Source: Paenibacillus ehimensis NBRC 15659
GTDB lineage: Bacteria; Bacillota; Bacilli; Paenibacillales; NBRC-103111
Assembly (NCBI RefSeq): GCF_004000785.1
Contig: NZ_BILX01000019.1
Location: forward strand, 1-64,000
Direction: 5' to 3'
Length of the DNA stretch: 64,000 nt
Shown here: one piece after another, positions 7,896-15,349 of the stretch
Position numbering within the stretch: the stretch's first letter is position 1
Layout of the letters: each line of letters opens with the position of its first letter
The notes under the pieces: generated by a model
Told to the model about the DNA's origin: nothing
The model's input: only the letters and a program-made list of their open reading frames with translations
Databases searched by the model: none
Translations under genes and position numbers: made by a program

Positions 7896-7960
7896 AGTAT
7901 AGCTCGGAGGAGGCGACGGTCCCATCGATTTGCGTGACATTGCACCTTACAAACTTGTCA
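7896..7960 (-). promoter_or_regulatory. BceR-type operator and bceAB promoter
   Basis: On the minus strand TGACA-AGTT-TGTAA (7947-7960) matches the TnACA-N4-TGTAA consensus known for BceR-like regulators. It overlaps the stop codon of the kinase gene. Downstream is a -10 element TATACT (7896-7901) with a weak -35, as expected for an activated promoter. Confidence 0.65.
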
Positions 7961-9061
7961 CCTGGAGCGCATGCCCCGTTCTCCCTTGTCACCTAACGCA
8001 CAAATGCTCCGGGGATGAAAGAATACGGTAAACGTCGTTCCCTCGCCCAGCTTTGACCCTACGGACAACCGGTGTCCGAGTCCGCTGAATACCTGCTTGG
8101 CCAAATAGAGTCCCATGCCGGTCGACTCTCCGGCCTCCCGTCCGTTCTCTCCGGTGAAGAACGGGTCGAAGATTCGCGGCAGATCGTGGGGGGCAATTCC
8201 GATCCCCTCATCCGTCACGCTCAGCTTGCTGCCCCCGTCCGCATCCGGCTCCAACCGGAAAACGAGCTTCTTGGCTCCCGGCTTGGCCTTGCTGTATTTG
8301 ATCGCATTGCTGACAAACTGGTTCAGAACGACCGTCATCCATTTTCCGTCGGTTTCCGCCCATGCCTCGCCTTCGATCTGCGGAAAGATAGAATGCCGGA
8401 TACAGAGCCGCTTATGCGCATTCATGACGGTGCGCACCAGCTCGTGAAGCGCCGTTTGCCGGAAATGGAGATCCATTCGAAACTTATCGAGACGCGCCGT
8501 ATTCAGCATCAGATCGAGCCCTCTCGTCATGCGGTCGGCTTCCTCCTGCAGGCTGAGCGCAAGCTGCTTTTGCTCCTCTTCCGTAACGGGCAGCTGCGTC
8601 AAGGTATCCTGCACCAGCAAATCGATAACGGATACGGGGGTTTTCATATGATGCACCCATTGCAGCACAAAATGATTGTGCTGCTCCTGTTGGCGGCGGT
8701 ATTGCCCAAGCTCATTCAGATAAGCGCTGTGCTGCTCCTGCAGCAAACGTGTGACAAGCCGCTGCTCGCCCGTAACCGCGGACTGGACGATGGCGGCGGC
8801 CTGCAGCTCGCCGGACCGCTCCGCCGCATGCTCCAGCTGCTTGTAATACGCTCTTTGGCGTATATAATCAACGGCCAGCCACACGCCGGCCAAGAATAAT
8901 CCGAGGATGACAAAATAGGAGATGGTGCCCGTCCCAATCCCTTCTGGATTGCGCGCCCGTTCCAGCAGCATAAGCCCGGCGCCGAGTCCGATCAGGAGGA
9001 GGCAGACAAGCGCATAAACGAGCCGATCCCGCAAAAATAGTACGGCCGACGCCCTCCTCAT
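7958..9061 (-). CDS. bceS: BceS-like intramembrane-sensing histidine kinase
   Basis: This 367-residue membrane kinase has two N-terminal helices (about residues 12-31 and 47-65) joined by a very short outer loop, typical of kinases that sense through a partner ABC transporter and not through their own ligand domain. The phosphoacceptor box is WVHHMKTPVSVI. The ATPase part has N-box FVSNAIKYSK, G1 VTDEGIGIAPHD and G2 STGMGLYL. ATG 9061 overlaps the regulator stop by four bases (ATGA). It should phosphorylate the regulator encoded immediately upstream. Confidence 0.9.
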   Translation of the reverse strand: MRRASAVLFLRDRLVYALVCLLLIGLGAGLMLLERARNPEGIGTGTISYFVILGLFLAGVWLAVDYIRQRAYYKQLEHAAERSGELQAAAIVQSAVTGEQRLVTRLLQEQHSAYLNELGQYRRQQEQHNHFVLQWVHHMKTPVSVIDLLVQDTLTQLPVTEEEQKQLALSLQEEADRMTRGLDLMLNTARLDKFRMDLHFRQTALHELVRTVMNAHKRLCIRHSIFPQIEGEAWAETDGKWMTVVLNQFVSNAIKYSKAKPGAKKLVFRLEPDADGGSKLSVTDEGIGIAPHDLPRIFDPFFTGENGREAGESTGMGLYLAKQVFSGLGHRLSVGSKLGEGTTFTVFFHPRSICALGDKGERGMRSR

Positions 9062-9792
9062 ACGCCCGATTCCTCCCGTCCGTCGCGTAAGAGGAGCATA
9101 TAGCCTTGGCCGCGCACCGTCTCGATGGCTTTCGGCAGTCCCAATTCCTCCAGCTTTTTCCGAAGCCTCGTCACATTGACCGTTAACGTATTGTCATCGA
9201 CAAACTGCACATCGTCCCACAGCGCCTCCAGTAGCTGCTCCCGCGAGACGATCCGCCCCGGCTGCCGCATGAAGCATTCCGCCAGCAGCCGCTCGTTCTT
9301 CGTCAGCATGGCTTTCCGCTTCTCCCATACCAGCTCGCCCCGTCCGAGGTGCAGCCGCAAGCCATGCGCGTTCAGCTCCGCTTCCGGCGCTCCCGCAGCC
9401 GTGCCGTCATGTCCGGCAGCAGCATATTCCCCGTAGACTCTTCGGAGCACGCCCTTGATCTTCGCCATGAGAAGATCCAACGGGATCGGTTTCGTAATAT
9501 AGTCATCGCCGCCGTTCTCGATGGCCATCACCTGATCCATCTCCCCGGCCCGCGCGGAGATGAAAATGATCGGCACGCTCGAGCGCATGCGAATTTGTCT
9601 GCACCAGTAATAGCCGTCAAAATACGGCAGGTTAATATCCAGCAGCACCAAGTGCGGCGCGTAGGCTTCCAGCTCGGGCAGCAGCTCGCGGAATTGTGTT
9701 GCGCACGCCGCCTCGAAGCCGTATTTCTCCATATTTTTTTTCAGGACGGCCCCGATTTTGTCGTCGTCTTCTATGATGTGAATGCGGTACAT
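9058..9792 (-). CDS. bceR: BceR-like response regulator, OmpR family
   Basis: The 244-residue regulator starts MYRIHIIEDDDKIGAVL after GGGAGG. The receiver domain has acidic pocket EDDD, phosphoacceptor Asp in LVLLDINLPYFDG, and KPI switch lysine in DDYITKPIPLDLL. The C-terminal OmpR-type winged helix (MLTKNERLLAECFMRQPG to VRGQGYML) binds DNA. It is expected to activate the bceAB promoter through the TGACA-N4-TGTAA site at 7947-7960. It is the first gene of the bceRS-bceAB group. Confidence 0.92.
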   Translation of the reverse strand: MYRIHIIEDDDKIGAVLKKNMEKYGFEAACATQFRELLPELEAYAPHLVLLDINLPYFDGYYWCRQIRMRSSVPIIFISARAGEMDQVMAIENGGDDYITKPIPLDLLMAKIKGVLRRVYGEYAAAGHDGTAAGAPEAELNAHGLRLHLGRGELVWEKRKAMLTKNERLLAECFMRQPGRIVSREQLLEALWDDVQFVDDNTLTVNVTRLRKKLEELGLPKAIETVRGQGYMLLLRDGREESGV

Positions 9793-9934
9793 AGCGATTC
9801 CTCCCAAGTTTTCAACAGACACTACCAAGATAGCAGGATCGCCGCCGCCAAGCAATTTTAATTTCGCATCAGCCTGATGTAATCCATTTGTATATTATCC
9901 AATAAAATGGTACTTTCACTTCTAGAAGGGTGTG

Positions 9935-10183
9935 ATGAACGTGAAAAAAGCAATGGCTATTGGCCTCGTTATAGGATTGGGCATTTTTGTATCTTGGCTT
10001 TCTCTGCCCGATCGCCCCGATACTTATGTGGTTTTCGCTCATGCGACAAACTTAAATCAAGAACTAACGACGGCTCTTACTAACCGTTTGAAGCAAAACC
10101 ATATATCCTATCAGCTTGATGCGAATGGGAATGTCTTTGTCCTGGAAACCCGTTTGAAAGATGCTGTCATTTGCTGTTCATAG
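9935..10183 (+). CDS. Small hypothetical membrane-anchored protein
   Basis: The roughly 82-residue product has one N-terminal hydrophobic helix (AMAIGLVIGLGIFVSWLS) followed by a soluble tail of about 55 residues that ends CCS. It reads as a signal-anchored or secreted small protein. AGAAGGG lies upstream, and either ATG 9935 or GTG 9941 could be the start; GTG 9941 has the better spacing. It sits alone on the plus strand between bceR and uppP. I do not recognise a family. Confidence 0.55.
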   Translation: MNVKKAMAIGLVIGLGIFVSWLSLPDRPDTYVVFAHATNLNQELTTALTNRLKQNHISYQLDANGNVFVLETRLKDAVICCS

Positions 10184-10203
10184 CATATTTATGGTTTGCT
10201 CAC

Positions 10204-10240
10204 AAAAAAAGCCTAACCCCGTTTATGACAGGGTTAGGCT
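10204..10240 (-). terminator. Terminator downstream of uppP
   Basis: AGCCTAACCC and GGGTTAGGCT (10210-10219 and 10231-10240) form a perfect 10-base stem. On the minus strand it is followed by a run of seven T, ending the uppP transcript. It may also work for the plus-strand small gene. Confidence 0.88.
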
Positions 10241-10258
10241 ACTCAAACAAACTCTCGT

Positions 10259-11095
10259 TTACAGAAAAACAAAATAAATAACAGCGGCGAGCACCAGACG
10301 GTAGATCGCAAACGGTACGAGCTTGATGCGGTTGATCAGCTTCAGGAAGAAGCGGATCGACAGAAGCGCAAAGACGAAGGCGCTAATAAATCCGACGACG
10401 AAAAACGGAATGGCGTCCATCGTGATCGAGTCCCAGCTCTTGAGGAGCGACAGGAAGCTTGCTCCGGCCATGATCGGCACAGCCATAATGAAGGTGAAAT
10501 CCGCAGCCGCGCGGTGGCTCATCCCGAGCAGGACGCCGCCGGAGATGGTCGAACCGGAACGCGAGAAGCCCGGCCACAGGGACAAGCATTGCACCAGTCC
10601 CACAAGGAACGCCTGCTTGTATGTAATCTGATCGGCCGTCTCCGTCTTCGGGCGGCGGGGGCGGAACCAATCGGCCGCGAGCATGAGCACGGCTCCGAGC
10701 ACCAGTCCGACGACGACCGTTTTCGTAGAGAACAAATATTCGTCGATATAATCGTCGAACAGCACGCCAAGGATCCCGGCCGGAACCAGTCCGACGAAGA
10801 CCTGCAGCAGATTCAAGCGCGGTCCGGAAGACGTTTGCCCCGGCATTTTCTTAAGTCCGAGCAAGTTCATGAACCGGTCCCACATCAGAACGACGACCGC
10901 CAGAATCGATCCCAATTGAATGACGATCTTGAACGTATTCGCGACGCTCGGGGAAAAAATTTCTTTGGATTGGAACAGGAAATCGTCTACGATGATCATA
11001 TGGCCGGTAGAAGAAACTGGCGCGAACTCGGTTAGACCCTCCACGAGTCCCAGAATTAAAGCAACAAACGCTTCCCACAAATTCAACAGCTCCAC
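10259..11095 (-). CDS. uppP: Undecaprenyl-diphosphatase UppP (BacA type)
   Basis: This integral membrane enzyme dephosphorylates undecaprenyl pyrophosphate to recycle the cell-wall lipid carrier and thereby gives bacitracin resistance. The 278-residue protein shows the family motifs LGLVEGLTEFAPVSSTGHMI near residue 16 and QCLSLWPGFSRSGSTISGG near 165, with about eight hydrophobic helices. It lies 29 bases after the BcrB-like permease on the same strand, an arrangement similar to bcrABD operons in which the last gene is UppP. That context argues for a dedicated resistance copy and not the housekeeping one. Confidence 0.95.
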   Translation of the reverse strand: MELLNLWEAFVALILGLVEGLTEFAPVSSTGHMIIVDDFLFQSKEIFSPSVANTFKIVIQLGSILAVVVLMWDRFMNLLGLKKMPGQTSSGPRLNLLQVFVGLVPAGILGVLFDDYIDEYLFSTKTVVVGLVLGAVLMLAADWFRPRRPKTETADQITYKQAFLVGLVQCLSLWPGFSRSGSTISGGVLLGMSHRAAADFTFIMAVPIMAGASFLSLLKSWDSITMDAIPFFVVGFISAFVFALLSIRFFLKLINRIKLVPFAIYRLVLAAVIYFVFL

Positions 11096-11124
11096 ACTCC
11101 TATTTTCTCGTCTGTTTATCTATA

Positions 11125-11859
11125 TCAATGAATATCTACCTTCTTGAAGTAGATAATCGTTGCCGCAAGTCCGATGATCGAAGCTGCGATAATCGCGGCG
11201 TAAGAAAAAGCCGGCGGATATTCGGGAACGAAAGCTTCGTTGGCGATGACGTACGTAGCGGACCAAGGAAATAAAGCCTTGTATTCCGATTCGGAAAGCA
11301 CTACGTTGGCCATCGTAATCATCGCGGTAAAGATGATGGTGGGAACATAATTTTTGAACAAAAAGGTGATGAACATCGTCGGAGTGCACAGAAGAAACAG
11401 AAGCGCGCCTCCCACGACAAATTGCTTCAAGGATTGGAGCACCAGAGCCGCAGTCAAGCCTTCAAACTGGCCGATCAGCCCCAGGATCAGCGTCAGCAAC
11501 CAAATAATGAGCGTTAGAGCCATAATCCACAGGAACAGCAAAATCAGCTTGCTTGCAATCAGACTGAGTCGGGATACCGGGATGGTCAATAGATTTTTCA
11601 AGGTATCTTCCGCATATTCCCGATGAAACAGATACGCCGTAATGACTCCGTAGAGCAGGGTGCCTACAAGCAAAATCACGTACATATTCGTGTTGATAAA
11701 AGCGACCTCGAACTGAATGGGAGTATCGGGATGCTTGCTTTTCATTTTCAGCAAAGCAAGAAACATCATGATAGGGGCCGACACGGCTCCGAGCATGCTG
11801 ACCATAAACATCTTGGCCCGCTTCAGTTTGATCAGTTCCGTATAGAGCAAGTTAGCCAA
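11125..11859 (-). CDS. bcrB: ABC-2 type permease, BcrB/lantibiotic-immunity-like
   Basis: The 244-residue protein has six hydrophobic helices in the ABC-2 pattern: N-terminal YTELIKLKRAKMFMVSMLGA, then YLFHREYAEDTLKNLLTIPVSR, a coupling region typical of lantibiotic or bacitracin self-protection permeases. Its start overlaps the ATPase stop by eight bases, so it is the membrane partner of that ATPase. The next gene in the operon is uppP. The substrate is inferred from context (bacitracin or a related lipid II-cycle antibiotic) and not shown by the sequence itself. Confidence 0.8.
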   Translation of the reverse strand: MANLLYTELIKLKRAKMFMVSMLGAVSAPIMMFLALLKMKSKHPDTPIQFEVAFINTNMYVILLVGTLLYGVITAYLFHREYAEDTLKNLLTIPVSRLSLIASKLILLFLWIMALTLIIWLLTLILGLIGQFEGLTAALVLQSLKQFVVGGALLFLLCTPTMFITFLFKNYVPTIIFTAMITMANVVLSESEYKALFPWSATYVIANEAFVPEYPPAFSYAAIIAASIIGLAATIIYFKKVDIH

Positions 11860-12772
11860 TCGTCCCGCCCCCTATCAATTTTATAAAGTAATCTTCCAAT
11901 CTGTCTACACTCGTTGTCATTTTTGTGACTTCTATCCCATGCTCCACCAGCATCCGGTTGAGCTTGCCCTGCTCGCCGATATGACTGTACACCCGGATCA
12001 CCCGTTCGTCGTGAACCTCATAGTCCGTAATGCCGAAATGCTTCTCCAGCAGCATCGCCGCTTTATTGTCGTCGGACACTTGAAACTCAAGGTATTTGCG
12101 GTTCCGCTTGCGGAGCTCGTCGAATGAAATTTCTTCCAGAAGCTTCCCTTGATGAACGACCCCGATCTGGTCGGCCAACTGCTCGACTTCGGACAAAATA
12201 TGGCTGGAAACGAGAATCGTTATTTTTCGTTCCTCGGCGAGAGATTTGATCAGCCTGCGGATTTCCTTAATGCCCACCGGGTCCAGCCCGTTGGTAGGCT
12301 CGTCTAAAATCAACAGCTCGGGATGATGGAGAATGGCTCTGGCGATCCCAAGCCGCTGCTTCATCCCCAAGGAATAGCTGCCGACCAGCTTTTTCGTTTC
12401 CTGATGCAGACCGACGATTTCCAAAGCTTCGTCCATGGCGTTTTTCTTATGTACGCCCATCAGCTTGGCGTTGATCAACAAATTCTCGCGGGCCGTTAAA
12501 TTCTCATAAAATCCGGAGAACTCGACAATCGACCCGATTCTTCTTAAAATCTCTTTCTGGTTCTTTTGAAGACTTTCGCCGAAAATCTCAATTTCACCAT
12601 GCGTCGGCTTGATTAAACCGAGCAGCATGCGGATGGTCGTCGTCTTCCCCGCGCCGTTCTGTCCAAGAAACCCGTAAATCTGTCCTTGACGCACATTCAT
12701 TTCCAGGTTGTCCACCGCTTTTTGAGTTCCGTAAATCTTCGTTAACCGCGTCGTTTTGATAACCGCACTCAA
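11852..12772 (-). CDS. bcrA: BcrA-like ABC transporter ATP-binding protein
   Basis: The 306-residue ATPase has Walker A GQNGAGKTT, signature YSLGMKQRLGIARAI, Walker B ELLILDEPTNGLDPVG and a C-terminal extension of about 80 residues typical of BcrA/antibiotic-immunity ATPases. I chose TTG 12772 because AGGAGGGG lies seven bases upstream; an ATG at 12811 in frame has no ribosome site. It forms a transporter with the overlapping permease. A triple 11-base direct repeat just upstream suggests control by the response regulator of this operon. Confidence 0.85.
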   Translation of the reverse strand: MSAVIKTTRLTKIYGTQKAVDNLEMNVRQGQIYGFLGQNGAGKTTTIRMLLGLIKPTHGEIEIFGESLQKNQKEILRRIGSIVEFSGFYENLTARENLLINAKLMGVHKKNAMDEALEIVGLHQETKKLVGSYSLGMKQRLGIARAILHHPELLILDEPTNGLDPVGIKEIRRLIKSLAEERKITILVSSHILSEVEQLADQIGVVHQGKLLEEISFDELRKRNRKYLEFQVSDDNKAAMLLEKHFGITDYEVHDERVIRVYSHIGEQGKLNRMLVEHGIEVTKMTTSVDRLEDYFIKLIGGGTIG

Positions 12773-12835
12773 ATCGTTACCCCTCCTGCTTTCATCAGAT
12801 CGTAATTTCATGATAAGCAGGCGATTTTAAATGCC

Positions 12836-12863
12836 TCTTAACCAGTTCTTAATTGTTTCTTAA
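12836..12863 (-). promoter_or_regulatory. Triple direct repeat, likely response-regulator operator for bcrAB-uppP
   Basis: On the minus strand TTAAGA occurs three times with an exact 11-base period (plus-strand TCTTAA at 12836, 12847 and 12858). The array overlaps the kinase stop codon and precedes bcrA. Direct repeats on one DNA face at 11 bases are the normal binding pattern of OmpR-family regulators. Confidence 0.6.
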
Positions 12864-13891
12864 TCTCGGCTCGGAGCACCGCGCTTCGGGATCGCGAAGC
12901 CGAAGGTCGTTTTCACGCCGGGCTCGCTTTCGGCCCACAAAGTCCCCGAATGCTTCTCGGCGAGCGCCTTCGCTATAGCCAGACCTAACCCGCTCCCTTG
13001 CGCGGAAGGATTCCTTGCCCGGTCCGTACGGTACATCCGTTCGAACACGCGAGGCAAATCCTCCGGCGAAATCCCGCTCCCCCGGTCCCACACCAGCAGC
13101 TGGTACCTCCCTGCGGCCTCCGTCAGCTCGATGCCCAAGACTTTACCGTCTTTTCCATGCTCGACGGCATTTTTGATCAGATTGCTTACGAGCCGCAGCA
13201 CGCTTACCCGGTCGGCCACGATGAAGCAGGCTTCCTCCGGAATGTTGGCTTTTAACTCGATAGCATATTTTTTCAGCTTGGGCAAAAATCCGATCACCGA
13301 TTCCCGGACAATTTCCGCAAAATCCAGCGTCTCCGGCTTCAACGGAATTTCGTCGGCATCCAGCTTGGCAAGCTCGAAGATTTCGTCGATCAGCTCCTTC
13401 AAGGCGACGGTCTTCCGGGACAAAATGTCCAAGTACCGCTGCTTCTCCTCGCCGGAAGCCGCGATGTCATCCTTCAACGCATCCGCATAGCCGATAATCG
13501 ATGTGAGAGGAGTCCGGATATCATGGGAGATGTTGGACAGCAGACTTTTTCTCGCCGCCTCGGAGCGGATCGTGCGGACGTGAACCTTAGCCAACTGCTC
13601 GATCAATTCATTGATCGAAAAGATCACCTCGTCAAAGTGACGGTCGTCGCCCGCAAGCAGCCGGGTATTCATATTGCCTTGCGTGGCGCGTCTCAGCGCA
13701 GCCGCCATGGACTTCAGCCTCGCCGTGAACCGGTACCGGACGTAAAGATGGATGACCGTTACGGCAAACAACACAGCGAATAAAGCCCCGCGGACGATGC
13801 CTTGGGGCTGGTAAGTCCAATCCACGATGAAAAGAGCGGACAAGACGATCAACTGTGCGATAAGGAGAACGGCGCCCTTGTCATACTTCAT
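12860..13891 (-). CDS. Sensor histidine kinase
   Basis: The 343-residue membrane kinase has two N-terminal helices (about residues 8-25 and 36-53) with a loop of about ten residues, then a HAMP-like linker, H-box SLLSNISHDIRTPLTSIIGY, N-box LVSNLIKNAVEHG, G1 WDRGSGISPEDL and G2 GSGLGLAIAKAL. ATG 13891 overlaps the regulator's end. Such short-loop kinases in front of BcrAB-type transporters usually respond to cell-wall antibiotics. It pairs with the regulator encoded upstream. The ligand is not known. Confidence 0.88.
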   Translation of the reverse strand: MKYDKGAVLLIAQLIVLSALFIVDWTYQPQGIVRGALFAVLFAVTVIHLYVRYRFTARLKSMAAALRRATQGNMNTRLLAGDDRHFDEVIFSINELIEQLAKVHVRTIRSEAARKSLLSNISHDIRTPLTSIIGYADALKDDIAASGEEKQRYLDILSRKTVALKELIDEIFELAKLDADEIPLKPETLDFAEIVRESVIGFLPKLKKYAIELKANIPEEACFIVADRVSVLRLVSNLIKNAVEHGKDGKVLGIELTEAAGRYQLLVWDRGSGISPEDLPRVFERMYRTDRARNPSAQGSGLGLAIAKALAEKHSGTLWAESEPGVKTTFGFAIPKRGAPSRD

Positions 13892-14600
13892 CTTTGTCAC
13901 CTGCAAACTTGTATCCGATGCCCCATACGGTCTGAATCAATTTCGGATCGGACGGGTCTTCCTCGATTTTCATCCGGAGCTTGCGGATATGAACCATCAC
14001 GGTATTGTCGTCCTCCAAATAATCGCTGTCCCATACCTGCCGGAACAGCTGCGTCTTCGTAAACACCTGCTCGGGATGCGAAGCCATAAACTTCAGCAGC
14101 TCGAACTCTTTGCCGGTCAGCGTGATCTCTTCCCCGCCTCTCGTGACCGTATACTTTTGCAAATGAATCGTGATGTTCTTAAAGCTCAGCACCGTTTCCT
14201 GCTGCGGACCGCTTTCACTGCCCAAGACCAGGAAACGCCGCAAATGGGCTTTAATCCGGGCGACCAGCTCATGGATGCTGAAAGGCTTCGTAATATAGTC
14301 GTCCGCCCCGATGCTCAGCCCCAATACTTTATCGATTTCCTGATCCTTGGCCGTGAGCATGAGAATCGGAACATTCGTCTTCATGCGAAGTCTCCGGCAT
14401 ACCTCGATGCCGTCGATCTTGGGCATCATCAAATCAAGCAGAATCAGGTTATAGCGGTGCGCTTCGAACAGACGAAGAGCTTCCTCCCCGTCTGCCGCCG
14501 CGTCGATCCGATACGTTTCTCTTTCCAAATAGGTTTTTACCAGCTCGCGAATTTCCCGATCGTCGTCGGCAATCAAAATTCGAATATCCTGCTGCATCAT
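13881..14600 (-). CDS. Response regulator, OmpR family
   Basis: The 239-residue regulator has acidic pocket IADDDREI, phosphoacceptor Asp in LILLDLMMPKIDG, switch Lys in DDYITKPFSIHEL and an OmpR winged helix (EITLTGKEFELLKFMASHP to VWGIGYKF). The sequence is close to VanR-type regulators. ATG 14600 follows GCAGGTGGA. It overlaps the kinase gene and probably binds the TTAAGA 11-base repeats at 12836-12863 to activate bcrAB-uppP. A TetR gene is 31 bases upstream. Confidence 0.9.
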   Translation of the reverse strand: MMQQDIRILIADDDREIRELVKTYLERETYRIDAAADGEEALRLFEAHRYNLILLDLMMPKIDGIEVCRRLRMKTNVPILMLTAKDQEIDKVLGLSIGADDYITKPFSIHELVARIKAHLRRFLVLGSESGPQQETVLSFKNITIHLQKYTVTRGGEEITLTGKEFELLKFMASHPEQVFTKTQLFRQVWDSDYLEDDNTVMVHIRKLRMKIEEDPSDPKLIQTVWGIGYKFAGDKDEV

Positions 14601-14631
14601 TCCACCTGCTTTTTTTCTGGGCATTCCCCGC

Positions 14632-15228
14632 TTAAGGGCCGGTTACCATCCGCATCAAGATGTCGCCGCTTGGAATCCGGTAATTTTCTTCGTCCTGGGC
14701 ATTCAGTATCATCAGACTGGAAAGAACCGATAAATAAGCGGAAATGAGCTCTACGGGATCGCCTGCCGCAATATCGCCCGTCTGCTGTCCTTCCTGGAAG
14801 ACGGGAAGCAGCTCATCCACAAAGCTTTTCAAGGAATACTGGGCAATAAGTTCTTTGGCCTTCTCCGGGACGCCTTCGGAGGTGCGCGCTTGATAGATCA
14901 GCATGAAGTAAGGCCTGCCGCTTTCGTCGAGAATGTCTTTCGTTAAACATTTTATTTTGTCGAGGGGCGAGCCCTGCAGGCCGTGGATGCTCTTCATCGC
15001 GTCATGCGCTCCAATCATTGCCCTTTGAACAAGGGTGATGAAAAGCTCGTCCTTCGATTTGAAATAATGGTACAGCAAGCCGTGACTGATGCCGGCCTCG
15101 GCCGCAATCATGCTCATTTTCGTTCCGGCGATCCCCCGCCGGGAAAACACCTTAAGCGCGGCCTCGATAATTTGTTCCTTGCGCTCGTCGCGTATCTGGT
15201 GCAATTGCTCATCGTTTAAAGGCGCCAA
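14632..15228 (-). CDS. TetR family regulator
   Basis: The 198-residue protein has an N-terminal TetR helix-turn-helix (AALKVFSRRGIAGTKMSMIAAEAGISHGLLYHYFKSKDEL, residues about 22-62) and a C-terminal helical ligand domain. I use TTG 15228, which follows AAGGAAGGA at seven bases. It heads the run of genes leading to bcrAB-uppP and lies 121 bases after the FAD monooxygenase gene on the same strand. It may control either. The paired TTGACT operators in front of the monooxygenase are plausible targets. Confidence 0.88.
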   Translation of the reverse strand: MAPLNDEQLHQIRDERKEQIIEAALKVFSRRGIAGTKMSMIAAEAGISHGLLYHYFKSKDELFITLVQRAMIGAHDAMKSIHGLQGSPLDKIKCLTKDILDESGRPYFMLIYQARTSEGVPEKAKELIAQYSLKSFVDELLPVFQEGQQTGDIAAGDPVELISAYLSVLSSLMILNAQDEENYRIPSGDILMRMVTGP

Positions 15229-15276
15229 TGATTATTCCTTCCTTTGCCTGAAAATCTTACGGCCATTCCTGGATAG

Positions 15277-15291
15277 ATAGACATCGTCTAT
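15277..15291 (-). promoter_or_regulatory. Small palindrome in front of tetR
   Basis: ATAGAC-ATC-GTCTAT is a perfect inverted repeat about 50 bases before the TetR start, close to possible -10 elements (TATACT at 15293-15298 and TATAAT at 15322-15327 on the minus strand). It could be an autoregulatory operator. It does not resemble the TTGACT boxes upstream of the monooxygenase. Confidence 0.35.
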
Positions 15292-15349
15292 GAGTATACC
15301 ATTTCTCATGATCCGATGGCTATTATACCGGCTCCGGGTTGTAAGCCCT

